A stretch of 50,555 bases of DNA from Candidatus Buchananbacteria bacterium CG10_big_fil_rev_8_21_14_0_10_42_9. Its GTDB lineage: Bacteria > Patescibacteriota > Patescibacteriia > Buchananbacterales > 21-14-0-10-42-9. Below, in pieces: positions 15,301-23,972 of the stretch. The translations under genes were made by a program, and so were the position numbers. The notes beneath the pieces are model-generated. The model ran no database searches and had not been told where the DNA came from. It was given only the letters and a program-made list of their open reading frames with translations. The stretch's first letter is position 1. Every line of letters begins with the position of its first letter. Location of the stretch: positions 1-50,555 of the forward strand of contig PEZZ01000035.1 of NCBI GenBank assembly GCA_002773845.1, read 5' to 3'.

Positions 15301-15961
15301 TACTGCGCACATCCTGCATGCATCTAAACCTACGATTACCTTGCCGTCTACATCAAATCGGCTAGGCGCTTCGTCAAGTTTGAGCAATGGGGATCTAACG
15401 ATTTACGCCTTTGATGTCACTGCTGACTCATCCCAAGGCCGACCGGTTATGTTGTATCGTTTCTCATTCCGTGTCGCCACTTCAGGTTCAGCTACCGTCG
15501 GTAGCCCGCTATACTTGAAGCAGGATGGCGTAAGTAATAAAGTCTCAAGTGCTGACGCTTCCGCCCTAGACCAATACTATGAAGGTGCTGGCGTCGGACG
15601 TGTTTCTTTCATCTTCAATAGCCCTGACTATAGCGAGGGTGATGTCGGTGAACAGCTTGAAGTTTCTTCAGGCAGCACAAAGAGATTCTATCTACATGGT
15701 AATATCTCTGGTGCAGATAGCTCTGACTCGGTGACGGTTAACCTATTAGGTGACACCGCTTCAACGATGACCGGTCAATTGACTGGTACCACTGCCTCAG
15801 CTTTCGGCGCTAATGACTCTGGCTTGTTCGTTTGGTCAGATGACCACACCAACAAGTCTGGTAGCCAAGACGCCACTGCTGAAAGCACTTGGTTTAACGG
15901 CTACTTAGTTGATGGCCTTGAAAAGACCGTGACGACAACTGGTTATACTATTTCTAACTAA
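12341..15961 (+). CDS. Large S-layer-like secreted surface protein
   Basis: A 1206-residue exported protein. A signal peptide (residues 1-32, ending VFAA) is followed by the surface module shared with two other proteins here (about 33-170: YYLGTDNKRYVFPSGD, PLGGNVSVRPGTKLVQAVTN, DPKVYAV, VPVVETVF). After that come about six tandem beta-sandwich repeats rich in Thr, Ser, Gly, Asp and Asn to the C-terminus, with two Cys in the first. No enzyme motif or membrane anchor is present. Size, composition, terminator and codon choice (TTC and AAC used far more than in neighbours) suggest an abundant cell-envelope lattice protein. Its many Thr/Ser are potential glycosylation sites. The long antisense frames inside it are composition artefacts. 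Confidence 0.85.
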   Translation: MDRLKKIIGYSVTVTTIMWSVGLFAMPLSVFAANPGDLIKKSGSSSVYYLGTDNKRYVFPSGDVFFTWYDNFNGVKTLSDAEVDGYPLGGNVSVRPGTKLVQAVTNDTPWVVSDPKVYAVSKNGTLRHITSASLAETLFGANWETMIVPVVETVFVGYNTGSAVNTSADYNAASEMSGATTISEDKGLGSGSSVSTGSSLTLALAPDTPASTLAPSNAARLPFTKVNATASCDGDIVIDSAKVKLVGGIGNSSKNAYSGVDIVDGRTMLPFDTTSKTFNADNIASFSRDITIPSCTTVPLYLTGSFGSSNGSYAGEAHALQLDSVVLKGGAVIGSLPIVGNPHTINGTITIASATVQRGAFSNATDSSLEVGTTDYTFFSFKITAGSSEDVRFNNIRVYQEGTASFSDIDNIKLYQDGTFLVSGTVDPNDSKFMNFTLPSGITINKGQTAQFQIKGDVVSGSARTIQLAIYRTTDLLVQGLDTGYNAVPTYTGTGYIGSTTANPTLNDNQFTIGNGTLVVSKSNDVQAGNITIGDSQALGAFKFKVEGEPIEVTALTLTVASTDATDITVTDATRGYRLVNSNGQTVAGPTDLTTHALTVAWTDTFTLPVGETVYKVVADIASNSGFSSNDTLTVSFNPGSALTARGEVTGNTITATPSASISANAQTIKAATLQVTRDSSPSSSTLIAGASQATFGSWTFDATDSGEDVRVTSLAIAASATNVNNLTLYVDEVAQTPINTDPASGGSRNTTTFGLSSPMVVTKGSKTVVKLRGDISSSASAGEVSQFGITSNAAVTATGLSTGNSATVTVTADDGAEITYAGQGTLTIANHNTPEQSIILSGTTDVTINSLRLSSVNEAVVLDDLTVRIANGGLTGTGTGNYADVTNVAIYNGSTKLVESNIGATGSFKFNFSQNSSATNYVKVPKDGNVTLTVKVNTAEISSQGTDNPGTPNASFQIGFGGANSIKATGEDSGAAASETYNSSTSTAHILHASKPTITLPSTSNRLGASSSLSNGDLTIYAFDVTADSSQGRPVMLYRFSFRVATSGSATVGSPLYLKQDGVSNKVSSADASALDQYYEGAGVGRVSFIFNSPDYSEGDVGEQLEVSSGSTKRFYLHGNISGADSSDSVTVNLLGDTASTMTGQLTGTTASAFGANDSGLFVWSDDHTNKSGSQDATAESTWFNGYLVDGLEKTVTTTGYTISN

Positions 15962-16010
15962 GTTGTTCGTCTAGCTGGACAGGTTTCAAATCTGTCCCTA
16001 CAACTAACGG

Positions 16011-16036
16011 AAAGGCCCCGCTTCGGCGGGGCTTTT
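16011..16036 (+). terminator. Strong rho-independent terminator
   Basis: A perfect GCCCCGC-TTCG-GCGGGGC hairpin (16015-16032) followed by TTTT. A weaker GGACAG/CTGTCC hairpin precedes it (15977-15997). Confidence 0.9.
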
Positions 16037-16039
16037 CTA

Positions 16040-16068
16040 TTGAATTTAATCGATGGTTATGGTATAGT
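16040..16068 (+). promoter_or_regulatory. Promoter of the surface-glycosylation operon
   Basis: TTGAAT (16040-16045), 17-nt spacer ending TGG, TATAGT (16063-16068), an extended -10. It lies just after the terminator of the upstream gene. The expected transcript start (about 16075) lies beyond the ATG at 16072 and supports the ATG at 16093. Confidence 0.65.
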
Positions 16069-16092
16069 TTGATGGCAATTAAATTAAAACTT

Positions 16093-17799
16093 ATGAAAAA
16101 ATTAAGTTACTTTTTAATACTAGTTTTTGCTTTTAATTTCTTAACGGTAGTTAAAAATACAGCCGCCGCCAACTTAGGTTCATTTATCAAACGTCAAAAC
16201 AGCAGTGCAATATATTACCTTGGCCAAGACGGCAAGCGCCATCCTTTTCCGTCAGCGGATATTTTTTTGACTTGGCAAGCTGATTTTTCAAATGTGGTAG
16301 CGGTCAGCGACGCGGAAGCATTAGGCTATCCGTTAGGGGCGAATGTACCGGTTCGCCCAGGCACAAAGTTGATTCAGGCAGTAACCAATGATACTCCATG
16401 GGTCGTTGCCGACCCTAAAGTTTACGCTGTTTCCAACGGTCAAACTTTGCGTCACATCAGTTCCGCTAGCGTTGCCGTTGAACTTTATGGCGCCAATTGG
16501 GAGACAATGATCGTGCCGGTGGTTGAGACTGTTTTTACTAATTATCAAATCGGAGAACGCATTGATTCCAAGGCTGATTTTGACCTAACGAATGTTACTA
16601 ATGTAGCTTCTAGCGTTGAAGCTGAATTGACTTATACTCCAGACCAAACTCCAGAGCCTGCTTTGGAACCAGAGCCAGAACCTGGTCCAGTGGTAACGCC
16701 AGATAATTGGCCACAATTTGAACTAGCCAGCGGCCTTAGCCAAGCCATGCAGCCAACGGTTATAACTTTAGATGATAGTTTTGGCGTGAGTTGGCTTGGC
16801 CAGAATTCATCAACCAATCAATATGATATTTACTACTCCGCTTTTAACATTGCTGGCACTCAAACTGTTAACCCAACTTTAATTGCAACCAGTTCTGATA
16901 CAATTAATGAGGTTACCATGGATAGAGGTAGTGATGATTTGGTTTTGGCTTGGGTAACCGACGATGGCGCAGGGCACGGGACGATAATGACAGCTAGAAT
17001 TGACGCGGCCGGTTCAATTGTCAGTGGGCCGACCGTGGCACTTGATGGCCAATTTGACGTTGTGCCTAATAGTTTATCAGTTCAGTATAATGGAAAGAAT
17101 TATGGTTTATTGTGGTCAGCCCTAAAGACAGATGAGCCATATAGCCAGATTTATTTTTTGCTTTTAAATTCTTCGGCCGAACCGATTCGTGCAGTTTACC
17201 AAGTTAGTGATAGGAGCGAAGATAATATTGAGCCAGACATGACTTGGAACGGATCAAGTTTTGGCGTCGCTTGGAGGTCAGCAAATGAAATAGAATCAAA
17301 TATATTTTTTATCCCCCTTGATGATTTTGGGGAAAAAACTTTGTCTTATAATGAAACGCAAATAAACAACGGAAATTTCTTACACCCCAGTCAACCTTCC
17401 ATTACAGGACATTACAACGAGTTTGTTATCAGCTGGTATGATTTTATCACTATTTCTGGAGGCCAGCGTCAGCAAATTTTATTGGAGAGGGTAGGCGAAA
17501 ATTTGGTTACTTATCTTGATGACTTTGAGCTAACTGACTACGATCAGTCATTTGACGGATTTGAACCGCAAGTTTTTTTGGCTGATGCCAAAAATAATAT
17601 CGTATGGCGCCGTGACGACACTGATATATTCTTTTCAAGTTACGCCGATGATTTGACCTATAGCCGTTTTCGTGAAAAAATTGCCACTGGTAACGGCATT
17701 CACGATTTATCCGTTAGTAATTTAGGTGAAACATATGCCGTCGCTTGGACTGGTAAAGAGGGGAATAATAACCAGGTTTACTATACCTTAGGTAAGTAG
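16093..17799 (+). CDS. Secreted surface-module protein with beta-propeller-like repeats
   Basis: 568 residues. A signal peptide (1-25) is followed by the shared surface module (about 26-164: YYLGQDGKRHPFPSAD, PLGANVPVRPGTKLIQAVTN, DPKVYAV, VPVVETVF), then a Pro/Glu linker (TPEPALEPEPEPGP). The rest, about 360 residues, consists of repeats of the pattern W-x-G-x-x-F-G-V-x-W followed by I-Y-F, as in a beta-propeller. ATG 16093 is preferred over 16072 because of promoter position and a normal signal peptide. It is the first gene of a four-gene operon (gaps of 6, 2 and 3 nt) with a TPR protein and two Wzy-like ligases. It may be an acceptor or recognition partner of that glycosylation machinery (inference). 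Confidence 0.8.
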   Translation: MKKLSYFLILVFAFNFLTVVKNTAAANLGSFIKRQNSSAIYYLGQDGKRHPFPSADIFLTWQADFSNVVAVSDAEALGYPLGANVPVRPGTKLIQAVTNDTPWVVADPKVYAVSNGQTLRHISSASVAVELYGANWETMIVPVVETVFTNYQIGERIDSKADFDLTNVTNVASSVEAELTYTPDQTPEPALEPEPEPGPVVTPDNWPQFELASGLSQAMQPTVITLDDSFGVSWLGQNSSTNQYDIYYSAFNIAGTQTVNPTLIATSSDTINEVTMDRGSDDLVLAWVTDDGAGHGTIMTARIDAAGSIVSGPTVALDGQFDVVPNSLSVQYNGKNYGLLWSALKTDEPYSQIYFLLLNSSAEPIRAVYQVSDRSEDNIEPDMTWNGSSFGVAWRSANEIESNIFFIPLDDFGEKTLSYNETQINNGNFLHPSQPSITGHYNEFVISWYDFITISGGQRQQILLERVGENLVTYLDDFELTDYDQSFDGFEPQVFLADAKNNIVWRRDDTDIFFSSYADDLTYSRFREKIATGNGIHDLSVSNLGETYAVAWTGKEGNNNQVYYTLGK

Positions 17800-17805
17800 T
17801 AAATT

Positions 17806-18507
17806 ATGACAAAACTTAACCAAGTTAAAAATCTAAATACATTAATTTTTATTGCCAGCGTCGTCGTAGCAATTGCTATTGTCGCTGTCGTGTTATTTTT
17901 TTCTGACGCTCAAAAAGCCAGCACTTATACGGTTGCAGATTTTCCTGACGCGGCATCCGTGGTGGGCGATCCTGAGGTTATCCAAACACGGGTGGATAAA
18001 ATTAATGAATATTATTCGCAATTAGGAAGTAATGGGGGCGCCGATGATTTTATTTATTGGATGAATATTGGATTGATGAAAAGAAATTTAGCTGATTACC
18101 GCGGTGCTGAAGGGGCTTGGCAGGAGGCTTTGAATCATGGTCGCAATTCGGTTGTATTTGGCAATTTGGCCAGTCTTTATTTTTATGAATTTAAAGAACC
18201 GGTGAAGGCGATTGAGTATTATAACGAGGCCATTAGAATTAACCCCCACAACTTTAGTTACTATCAAGATTTGGCCGGAGTTTATCGCTATGAGCTTAAT
18301 CAATTTGACAAGGTGGAAGAAGTGATGCTGGAAGCCGCCCAAAGAGACGTCGCCCAAGATAATAATTATTATTTGTATTTAGTTGATTTTTACGATGAGC
18401 AGGGTAATGAGGACAAGTTTCAAGAGTATTTGAATAAAATTTTGAGTAATAATCCAAATCAAAATATTTTAGATTCGCTAGAAAGTAGCGGCTATACCAG
18501 CACATAG
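17806..18507 (+). CDS. Membrane-anchored TPR protein
   Basis: 233 residues. It has one N-terminal membrane helix (about 13-32) and an extracytoplasmic region with about three tetratricopeptide repeats (NIGLMKRNLADYRGAEGAWQ; KAIEYYNEAIRINPHN; a third diverged). TPRs bind partner proteins. It lies 6 nt after the surface protein and 2 nt before the first Wzy-like gene, so it is probably an assembly factor for that system. The paired Wzy-like proteins carry their own TPR tails. Confidence 0.85.
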   Translation: MTKLNQVKNLNTLIFIASVVVAIAIVAVVLFFSDAQKASTYTVADFPDAASVVGDPEVIQTRVDKINEYYSQLGSNGGADDFIYWMNIGLMKRNLADYRGAEGAWQEALNHGRNSVVFGNLASLYFYEFKEPVKAIEYYNEAIRINPHNFSYYQDLAGVYRYELNQFDKVEEVMLEAAQRDVAQDNNYYLYLVDFYDEQGNEDKFQEYLNKILSNNPNQNILDSLESSGYTST

Positions 18508-18509
18508 AG

Positions 18510-20831
18510 ATGACTTCACAGCTTGAGAAAACCTATCTTCGTTTGTTGAATTTAGGTTTTTTTATAATTTTGTTTTTGATGCCACTAGTGGTTACTAATA
18601 AGTTTTATTTTCCATTCACGTTTTCAAAAGCCACCCTGTTCCGCCTTACCGTTGAATTAATGCTTCTTATTTACCTTTTGCTCGCGTATAGCAGCAGGCA
18701 GTATCGGTTAAGAATTACCCCGCTGACGTGGCTGTATGCAATTTGGATAGGATTTACCTTTATATCTTCACTTTTAGGAGCAAATTTTTATTTAAGTTTT
18801 TGGGGTGACTTTGAGCGTAGCGAGGGGATATTATTACATTTACATTTGCTGGTATTTTTAATAATTTTAACCTCGGCCGTTAAAGAAGGGCGGCACTGGA
18901 AGATGCTGCTTAATTTTTTGTTTGGCGCGGGGATTTTGTCGGCATTCATTGCCATGGGGCAGTATTTTAATTTGAGTTTTATTTTAAATACGCAAGGAGA
19001 AAGGTTGTCAGGCGCTATCGGCAATCCAGGATTTTTTGCCGCCTATTTAATATTTAACATATTTTTCGCACTTTATTTGGCCAGCCAGACTGGTAATCGT
19101 TATTTAAAAATTATTTATGTTTTAACTTCTTTAGTTTTTGTCTTTTTAGTTTATGCAACCGCTACCCGCGGCGCGATGGTCGCTTTGATTTTAACTTTTA
19201 TATTAAGTGGGCTGTTTGTCGGTTTTAGCCGCGGCCGCAGTCGTAGGTTTAAGATTGGCTTTAGTGTGCTTTTACTTTTATTTATAGTCACGAGTATTTT
19301 TATCAGGACTCAAAAAGATAGCGATTGGATTACCGCCTACGGCCCTTTGCATAGAATTGCTAGATTATCATTTCAGGAACGTACAGTCCAAACTCGTTTG
19401 ATGGCTTGGGAAATATCAGTCAAGGGCTGGAAGGAGCATCCGGTTTTAGGTAACGGCTTAGAGAATTTTAATATAGTCTTTAATAAATATTTTAACCCTT
19501 TGTTTTATCAAGATGAGGGGTCAGTAGTTTGGTTTGATCGGGCCCACAATGTAGTATTTGAGCGTTTGGTCACCGGTGGTTTAGTTGGATTTATCTCATA
19601 TTTTGCAATCATTGGTTATGCGCTTTACTTTTTAACGTTTAAAGTGTGGCGTGAAAGTCGAGATCGAGATGCTGGCTTGCTCTTAGCGCTGTTAGTTGTT
19701 GCGCATCTGGTCCAAAATTTATTTATTTTTGATTCAGTTGTCACAAATGTGCTGTTTATTTTTACTTTGGGTTTTATTTCGCAGTATGAAAAGGATGACG
19801 TACGATTTGTAAAATTATTTCCTAGTAAAACACTTTACGTAGGGCTATTGGCCGCGTACATAATACTTATTTTGCCAATTTTGAATTTTATTGTAATCAA
19901 GCCGGCTAAAGCGAGTAATTTAGCCGCGCAATCATTTTCAGCCCAAGCCCAACTAAACTACAGTGACAACACAACCTTCCATCTTGCTGAAATAGCGTTT
20001 GATAAGTTAGAGCAAGCTATCAGACTTGGTACATACGGCAATCAGGAATTAAGAGTCCAGTTGGCTCAATATGTTGATACTTTAATTGCAAATAATTACT
20101 CTGACCGCGGGTTGATTGGTGAGGCGGTTATAAAGGTAAACGAAAACATCGCCAGACAATTGCAAGAAGAGCCGCAAAATGTTGCGAATTATTTGCTTGC
20201 TATGCGCCATTATAATTTTGCCAGAGAGATTAACCCTGGATATCTCAACCAAAGCTTATCAATTTTTAAGCAAGCTATCCCTTTGAGTCCGGCCAGAGTT
20301 CATTTATACCAAGAAGCCGGGTATTCAGAGGTGTTTTTAGCTCAAATAGCCGAAGATGGTGGAGACCCGGAGGCGGCGGCTGAGCACTATAAACAAGCAC
20401 TTATTTACTTCCAGCAAACAATTGACCTTAACCCAGCCGTGATTGAGTCATACATTAATAAAGTGATGGCGTACCTATCTTCGGGGCAACTGGAACAAGT
20501 GGATTCCGTGCTGGAAGAGATGGATAGCCAGGGAATCAATTATCATGACCGCATCTATTTACGTAAAATGGCTAGCCTGGCAGTAAAATATGGTCATTAT
20601 AATTACGCTAATCAGTTTTTACAGGAGCTTTTTGCGCTTGACGAAAATAATAAAAAGAACGCCATTGATTTAGCTTTATCGTACGCGTGCATTGGTGAAG
20701 ACGAGAAGGCAATTGAGCTTGCCCAAAGTATCGCTGAACAATTTCCGGAGAACCAAACTGATGCCGATAATTTTATCCAAAGCGTTCAGGGCGGGATATT
20801 TCGTGACGGCGGAAAGGCTTGCCAACAATAA
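18510..20831 (+). CDS. O-antigen ligase/Wzy-like membrane protein with TPR tail (paralogue 1)
   Basis: 773 residues. There are about 12 predicted membrane helices in the first 470 residues and TPR-like repeats in the last 290. The Wzy_C/O-antigen-ligase core is visible: GNPGFFAAYLIFN, YATATRGAMVAL, RTVQTRLMAWEISVKGWKEH, then the large outer loop with DEGSVVWFDRAHNVVFERL and GGLVGF. This family transfers lipid-linked glycans to lipid A, polymer or protein (WaaL, Wzy, PglL). Tail repeats include HLYQEAGYSEVFLAQIAEDG. Without lipopolysaccharide genes in view, glycoprotein synthesis or polymerisation is more likely than lipid A ligation. It is tandem with a paralogue 3 nt downstream. Confidence 0.88.
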   Translation: MTSQLEKTYLRLLNLGFFIILFLMPLVVTNKFYFPFTFSKATLFRLTVELMLLIYLLLAYSSRQYRLRITPLTWLYAIWIGFTFISSLLGANFYLSFWGDFERSEGILLHLHLLVFLIILTSAVKEGRHWKMLLNFLFGAGILSAFIAMGQYFNLSFILNTQGERLSGAIGNPGFFAAYLIFNIFFALYLASQTGNRYLKIIYVLTSLVFVFLVYATATRGAMVALILTFILSGLFVGFSRGRSRRFKIGFSVLLLLFIVTSIFIRTQKDSDWITAYGPLHRIARLSFQERTVQTRLMAWEISVKGWKEHPVLGNGLENFNIVFNKYFNPLFYQDEGSVVWFDRAHNVVFERLVTGGLVGFISYFAIIGYALYFLTFKVWRESRDRDAGLLLALLVVAHLVQNLFIFDSVVTNVLFIFTLGFISQYEKDDVRFVKLFPSKTLYVGLLAAYIILILPILNFIVIKPAKASNLAAQSFSAQAQLNYSDNTTFHLAEIAFDKLEQAIRLGTYGNQELRVQLAQYVDTLIANNYSDRGLIGEAVIKVNENIARQLQEEPQNVANYLLAMRHYNFAREINPGYLNQSLSIFKQAIPLSPARVHLYQEAGYSEVFLAQIAEDGGDPEAAAEHYKQALIYFQQTIDLNPAVIESYINKVMAYLSSGQLEQVDSVLEEMDSQGINYHDRIYLRKMASLAVKYGHYNYANQFLQELFALDENNKKNAIDLALSYACIGEDEKAIELAQSIAEQFPENQTDADNFIQSVQGGIFRDGGKACQQ

Positions 20832-20834
20832 ATT

Positions 20835-23096
20835 ATGAAAGCCACCAAAGTAAATTTGTGGATTATTGCCGCCGGGCTCGCGGTTATTTGCGCCGTGCCG
20901 CTTGTGGTCGGCAGTGGCTATTTATTCCCATACATTTTTCCGAAGAATTTAATTTTTAGAATTGTTACAGAAATTATTTTTTTGGCATATTTACTTTTGG
21001 CGTACCGGGACAAGAATTATAGATTGAAGTTAAGCTGGGTGCATATTATATTTTTTCTTTTTGTGCTGGCCTCTTTTGCGTCTTCAATATTTGGCCCAAA
21101 TTTTTACTTGAGTTTTTGGGGCGATATTGAAAGAAGCGAGGGCCTGATAACTTGGCTGCATTTAGTAATGCTGTTCGTAGTAGTAACTGGCACATTAAAG
21201 CATAAAAAGGAGTGGTTGATGTTGTTGGATGTCTTTGTAGTTTTATCCGTCCCAATTATGACGGTTGGCTTGCTACAATGGCAAGGAGTTGAATGGATTG
21301 CCAATACCACCGGCGATAGAATTTCATCCACTGTCGGCAATGCGGCTTTTTTTGCAGGTTATTTAATTTTTGTACTCGGGTTTGCTTTGTATCTATTTTT
21401 TCAACGGACAAATCTTTTGGCGAGAATTTATTACGGACTTGTTAGTTTTTGGGCCGTGGCGATGATTTTACTTTCTGGAACGCGCGGCGCAGTGTTGGCC
21501 TTATTAGCGGCGGGTTTTTTAAGCTTGCTGACCATCATCGTTTATTCTCAGAGCAAAAAAATAAAGATTGGCTTTTCTGTTGGTACAATCATAATTGTTC
21601 TTTTTTTGGCATGGGTAGTGACTTTTGGTTCATCAAGCGCACTGGTCCAGCAATCAAATGTTTTAAACCGGTTGTCTGGCTTGTCTGTGAAGTCAAGAAC
21701 CGCACAGACGAGGTTGTGGACATGGGGAAGTGCCTGGAAGGGGTTTTTGGATCGCCCTATTTTAGGATACGGTAATGAAAATTTCACCGTCCCGTTTGAT
21801 AAATATTTTGACCCTAGGATAATCGAGGATGAAGGTTCGGTTATATGGTTTGACCGGGCGCATAACATTGTTTTTGATCGTCTGATACCGGGCGGATTGA
21901 TTGGCTTTGGCTTGTATGCCATTCTTTTAGGCTATGCTTTTTTTATTATATGGCGCAAGCATAAAGCCGAAGATGGCCATCCGGAGATTGTTTTATTTAT
22001 TTTGCTGGTCGCCTATGTTGTCCAAAATCTTTTTGTCTTTGACTCTATCAGCACCTTTATTCCGTGGATTTTTATTTTGAGTTGGGTTGCCTATTATTCA
22101 CCCAAATTTGAATACACTATTAGCAAAGAAATACATTTAGGAGTTTTGGCTATTTTTTTCTTGGTTTTTGTTTTCTCGTTTAACGCGGTTAATCTTAAGC
22201 CGGCTAAAGCGGTAAAGTTATCGGCTAAGGCTTTGCGTAGCGTAACGCCGTACGATTACCGCGAAACAATTGATAATTTTAATCAAGCGTTAAATCTTCA
22301 AAGTTACGCAAGCCAAGAGATTAGGGTGCAGATGGTCAATACCATGAACCCGGTGGTGGCTAACGGCTCTAGCAGTGATAGAGAAATTGCTAACCTGGCT
22401 GCTGATTTAGAACAACTGACAGACGAACAGTTAGCCGAAAACGATGTGATGGTTAGAAATTATAAACTTGCCATTGAAGCCTTAGATACCGGTTCGCGCT
22501 TTGCCGCATACCGGCTTGATAAAGCTATTGATTTGGCCAATAAAGCAATTGCATTAAGCCCCAAAAGGATACCGCTGTATTATGACCTCGGATTGCTTCA
22601 CATTAAAAAAGCATTAGATTTTAAAGATAGCGGCGATCTTGACTTGGCGGCAGCAGAATTTCAATTAGCGGAAAAAGCTCAGCTTGAAGCCATTGCCCTT
22701 AATCCGCCAGTTGTTGAATCACATGTCGGATTAGTCGCTTTGTATATAGCTGAAGGTAATGACGACAGGGCAATTCAGGCTTTGGCTGATTTAGAAGGTA
22801 ACGAAACAATTGGTGATAATTATCCTCAGCCCAGGCACCTATTGGCGCTCGGCCAGTGGTCGGAACAGCTGGCAGCTTATCGGTGGATTAAGAAATTTTA
22901 TCAGGACTTATTAGAGTTTGAGCCGCGCAATGTTAACTATATGGTTAAATTAGCTACCGCGCATGCTTTCTTGGGCGAAGACGAGGAAGCTATTAGTTTA
23001 GCCGAACACATTGCCGCTTATAACTTGGAACCATATGTCACCCAATCTCAAAAGTTTATCGAGCAAGTTAAAAATGGTTTTTTCAAGGCGTTGTGA
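20835..23096 (+). CDS. O-antigen ligase/Wzy-like membrane protein with TPR tail (paralogue 2)
   Basis: 753 residues, with the same architecture as the preceding gene. Matching motifs are NFYLSFWGDIERSEGL, GNAAFFAGYLIF, SGTRGAVLALL, RTAQTRLWTWGSAWKGF and DEGSVIWFDRAHNIVFDRL. The TPR tail (about 480-750) has diverged more than the membrane core, as expected if the tails choose different partners. It arose by tandem duplication, but the copies are old enough to differ throughout. It is the last gene of the operon; no clear terminator is visible in the 213 nt after it. Confidence 0.88.
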   Translation: MKATKVNLWIIAAGLAVICAVPLVVGSGYLFPYIFPKNLIFRIVTEIIFLAYLLLAYRDKNYRLKLSWVHIIFFLFVLASFASSIFGPNFYLSFWGDIERSEGLITWLHLVMLFVVVTGTLKHKKEWLMLLDVFVVLSVPIMTVGLLQWQGVEWIANTTGDRISSTVGNAAFFAGYLIFVLGFALYLFFQRTNLLARIYYGLVSFWAVAMILLSGTRGAVLALLAAGFLSLLTIIVYSQSKKIKIGFSVGTIIIVLFLAWVVTFGSSSALVQQSNVLNRLSGLSVKSRTAQTRLWTWGSAWKGFLDRPILGYGNENFTVPFDKYFDPRIIEDEGSVIWFDRAHNIVFDRLIPGGLIGFGLYAILLGYAFFIIWRKHKAEDGHPEIVLFILLVAYVVQNLFVFDSISTFIPWIFILSWVAYYSPKFEYTISKEIHLGVLAIFFLVFVFSFNAVNLKPAKAVKLSAKALRSVTPYDYRETIDNFNQALNLQSYASQEIRVQMVNTMNPVVANGSSSDREIANLAADLEQLTDEQLAENDVMVRNYKLAIEALDTGSRFAAYRLDKAIDLANKAIALSPKRIPLYYDLGLLHIKKALDFKDSGDLDLAAAEFQLAEKAQLEAIALNPPVVESHVGLVALYIAEGNDDRAIQALADLEGNETIGDNYPQPRHLLALGQWSEQLAAYRWIKKFYQDLLEFEPRNVNYMVKLATAHAFLGEDEEAISLAEHIAAYNLEPYVTQSQKFIEQVKNGFFKAL

Positions 23097-23257
23097 TCGG
23101 CAAAGGCAAGGCGGCGAGGCTGGCTGTATACTTATGCACAGGTTGAAATTGAAGAAAAAATGGTTTCTTTTTAAGCAATCGTCCAGTCGCCAGGTAAAAA
23201 ATCACTTATTTTAGCTGAATTTGAAGTGGATAACTTCACGCGCATTCTTTATTTTTA

Positions 23258-23266
23258 TGATATAAT
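23258..23266 (+). promoter_or_regulatory. Extended -10 promoter element
   Basis: TGATATAAT (TG-N-TATAAT) with no clear -35, 44 nt before the ATG at 23310. The rest of the 213-nt gap 23097-23309 holds nothing else I can identify. Confidence 0.6.
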
Positions 23267-23309
23267 ATACCTAGTTTAAAAAATTTCAAAAAATTAACAT
23301 CAAAATCAT

Positions 23310-23945
23310 ATGCGGTATAAAGAGTTTTTCAACGTTCGTAAATCAAACAGAATCAACAAGACGCTTAGCATTCTCGCGGCGTTTATTTCTTTTTTGGTGG
23401 TTGGTAGCGTGTTATACGCGGCAACTACAATTGGCGATAACATTAACACCGGCGGTACATTAGATGTGACTGGTTTGTCCACTTTTAGTCGCGCCACTAG
23501 TACTTCTGCCACTACCACTGACTATTTGTATGTTGGTTCAGATTTTACAGCACCACCGGGCTTGGATTATAGTGGCGACCTTTTTGTCTTTGATGACTTA
23601 GTGGTTAATAGCCAATCAACCTCAACTGTTTCATTGTGGGTAGGCTCGGGCGGAACAGCTGATATTATTAATGTTGCAGGAGGGGACTTATATGTTCAAA
23701 ATGACGGTGAAATTGATGGCAATTTATTTGTCGGCGGAACATCAAGTACGACTGCTAAAATTGTATTAGGCGCCGGTCAAACTGCTGACGCTACCAGTAC
23801 AATTATTTTGGGAGATGAAATCGCTGAATCGGCAACCTGCATTAAACTTAGAACAACTGCAGGTGATTGGGTTTATGCTTACGCCACCTCTAGTAGCGCG
23901 ACGGTGGCACTCGGTTTGACGTGGACCACAACCAGTTGTGAATAG
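23310..23945 (+). CDS. Secreted Thr/Ser-rich repeat protein
   Basis: 211 residues. It has a basic N-terminus, a signal helix (about 18-38, ending VLYAA), then a low-complexity beta-rich region with repeats such as DYLYVGSDF, DLYVQNDGEIDGNLFVGGTS and TSTSATTT. These resemble the collar or fibre-like beta-solenoid proteins common in CPR genomes. Two Cys occur near the C-terminus. No catalytic motif. Its own extended -10 promoter suggests separate expression. A surface or pilus-like role is inferred from export and composition only. Confidence 0.72.
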   Translation: MRYKEFFNVRKSNRINKTLSILAAFISFLVVGSVLYAATTIGDNINTGGTLDVTGLSTFSRATSTSATTTDYLYVGSDFTAPPGLDYSGDLFVFDDLVVNSQSTSTVSLWVGSGGTADIINVAGGDLYVQNDGEIDGNLFVGGTSSTTAKIVLGAGQTADATSTIILGDEIAESATCIKLRTTAGDWVYAYATSSSATVALGLTWTTTSCE

Positions 23946-23972
23946 CTTCAACCAATAATCTCTAATGAAATA

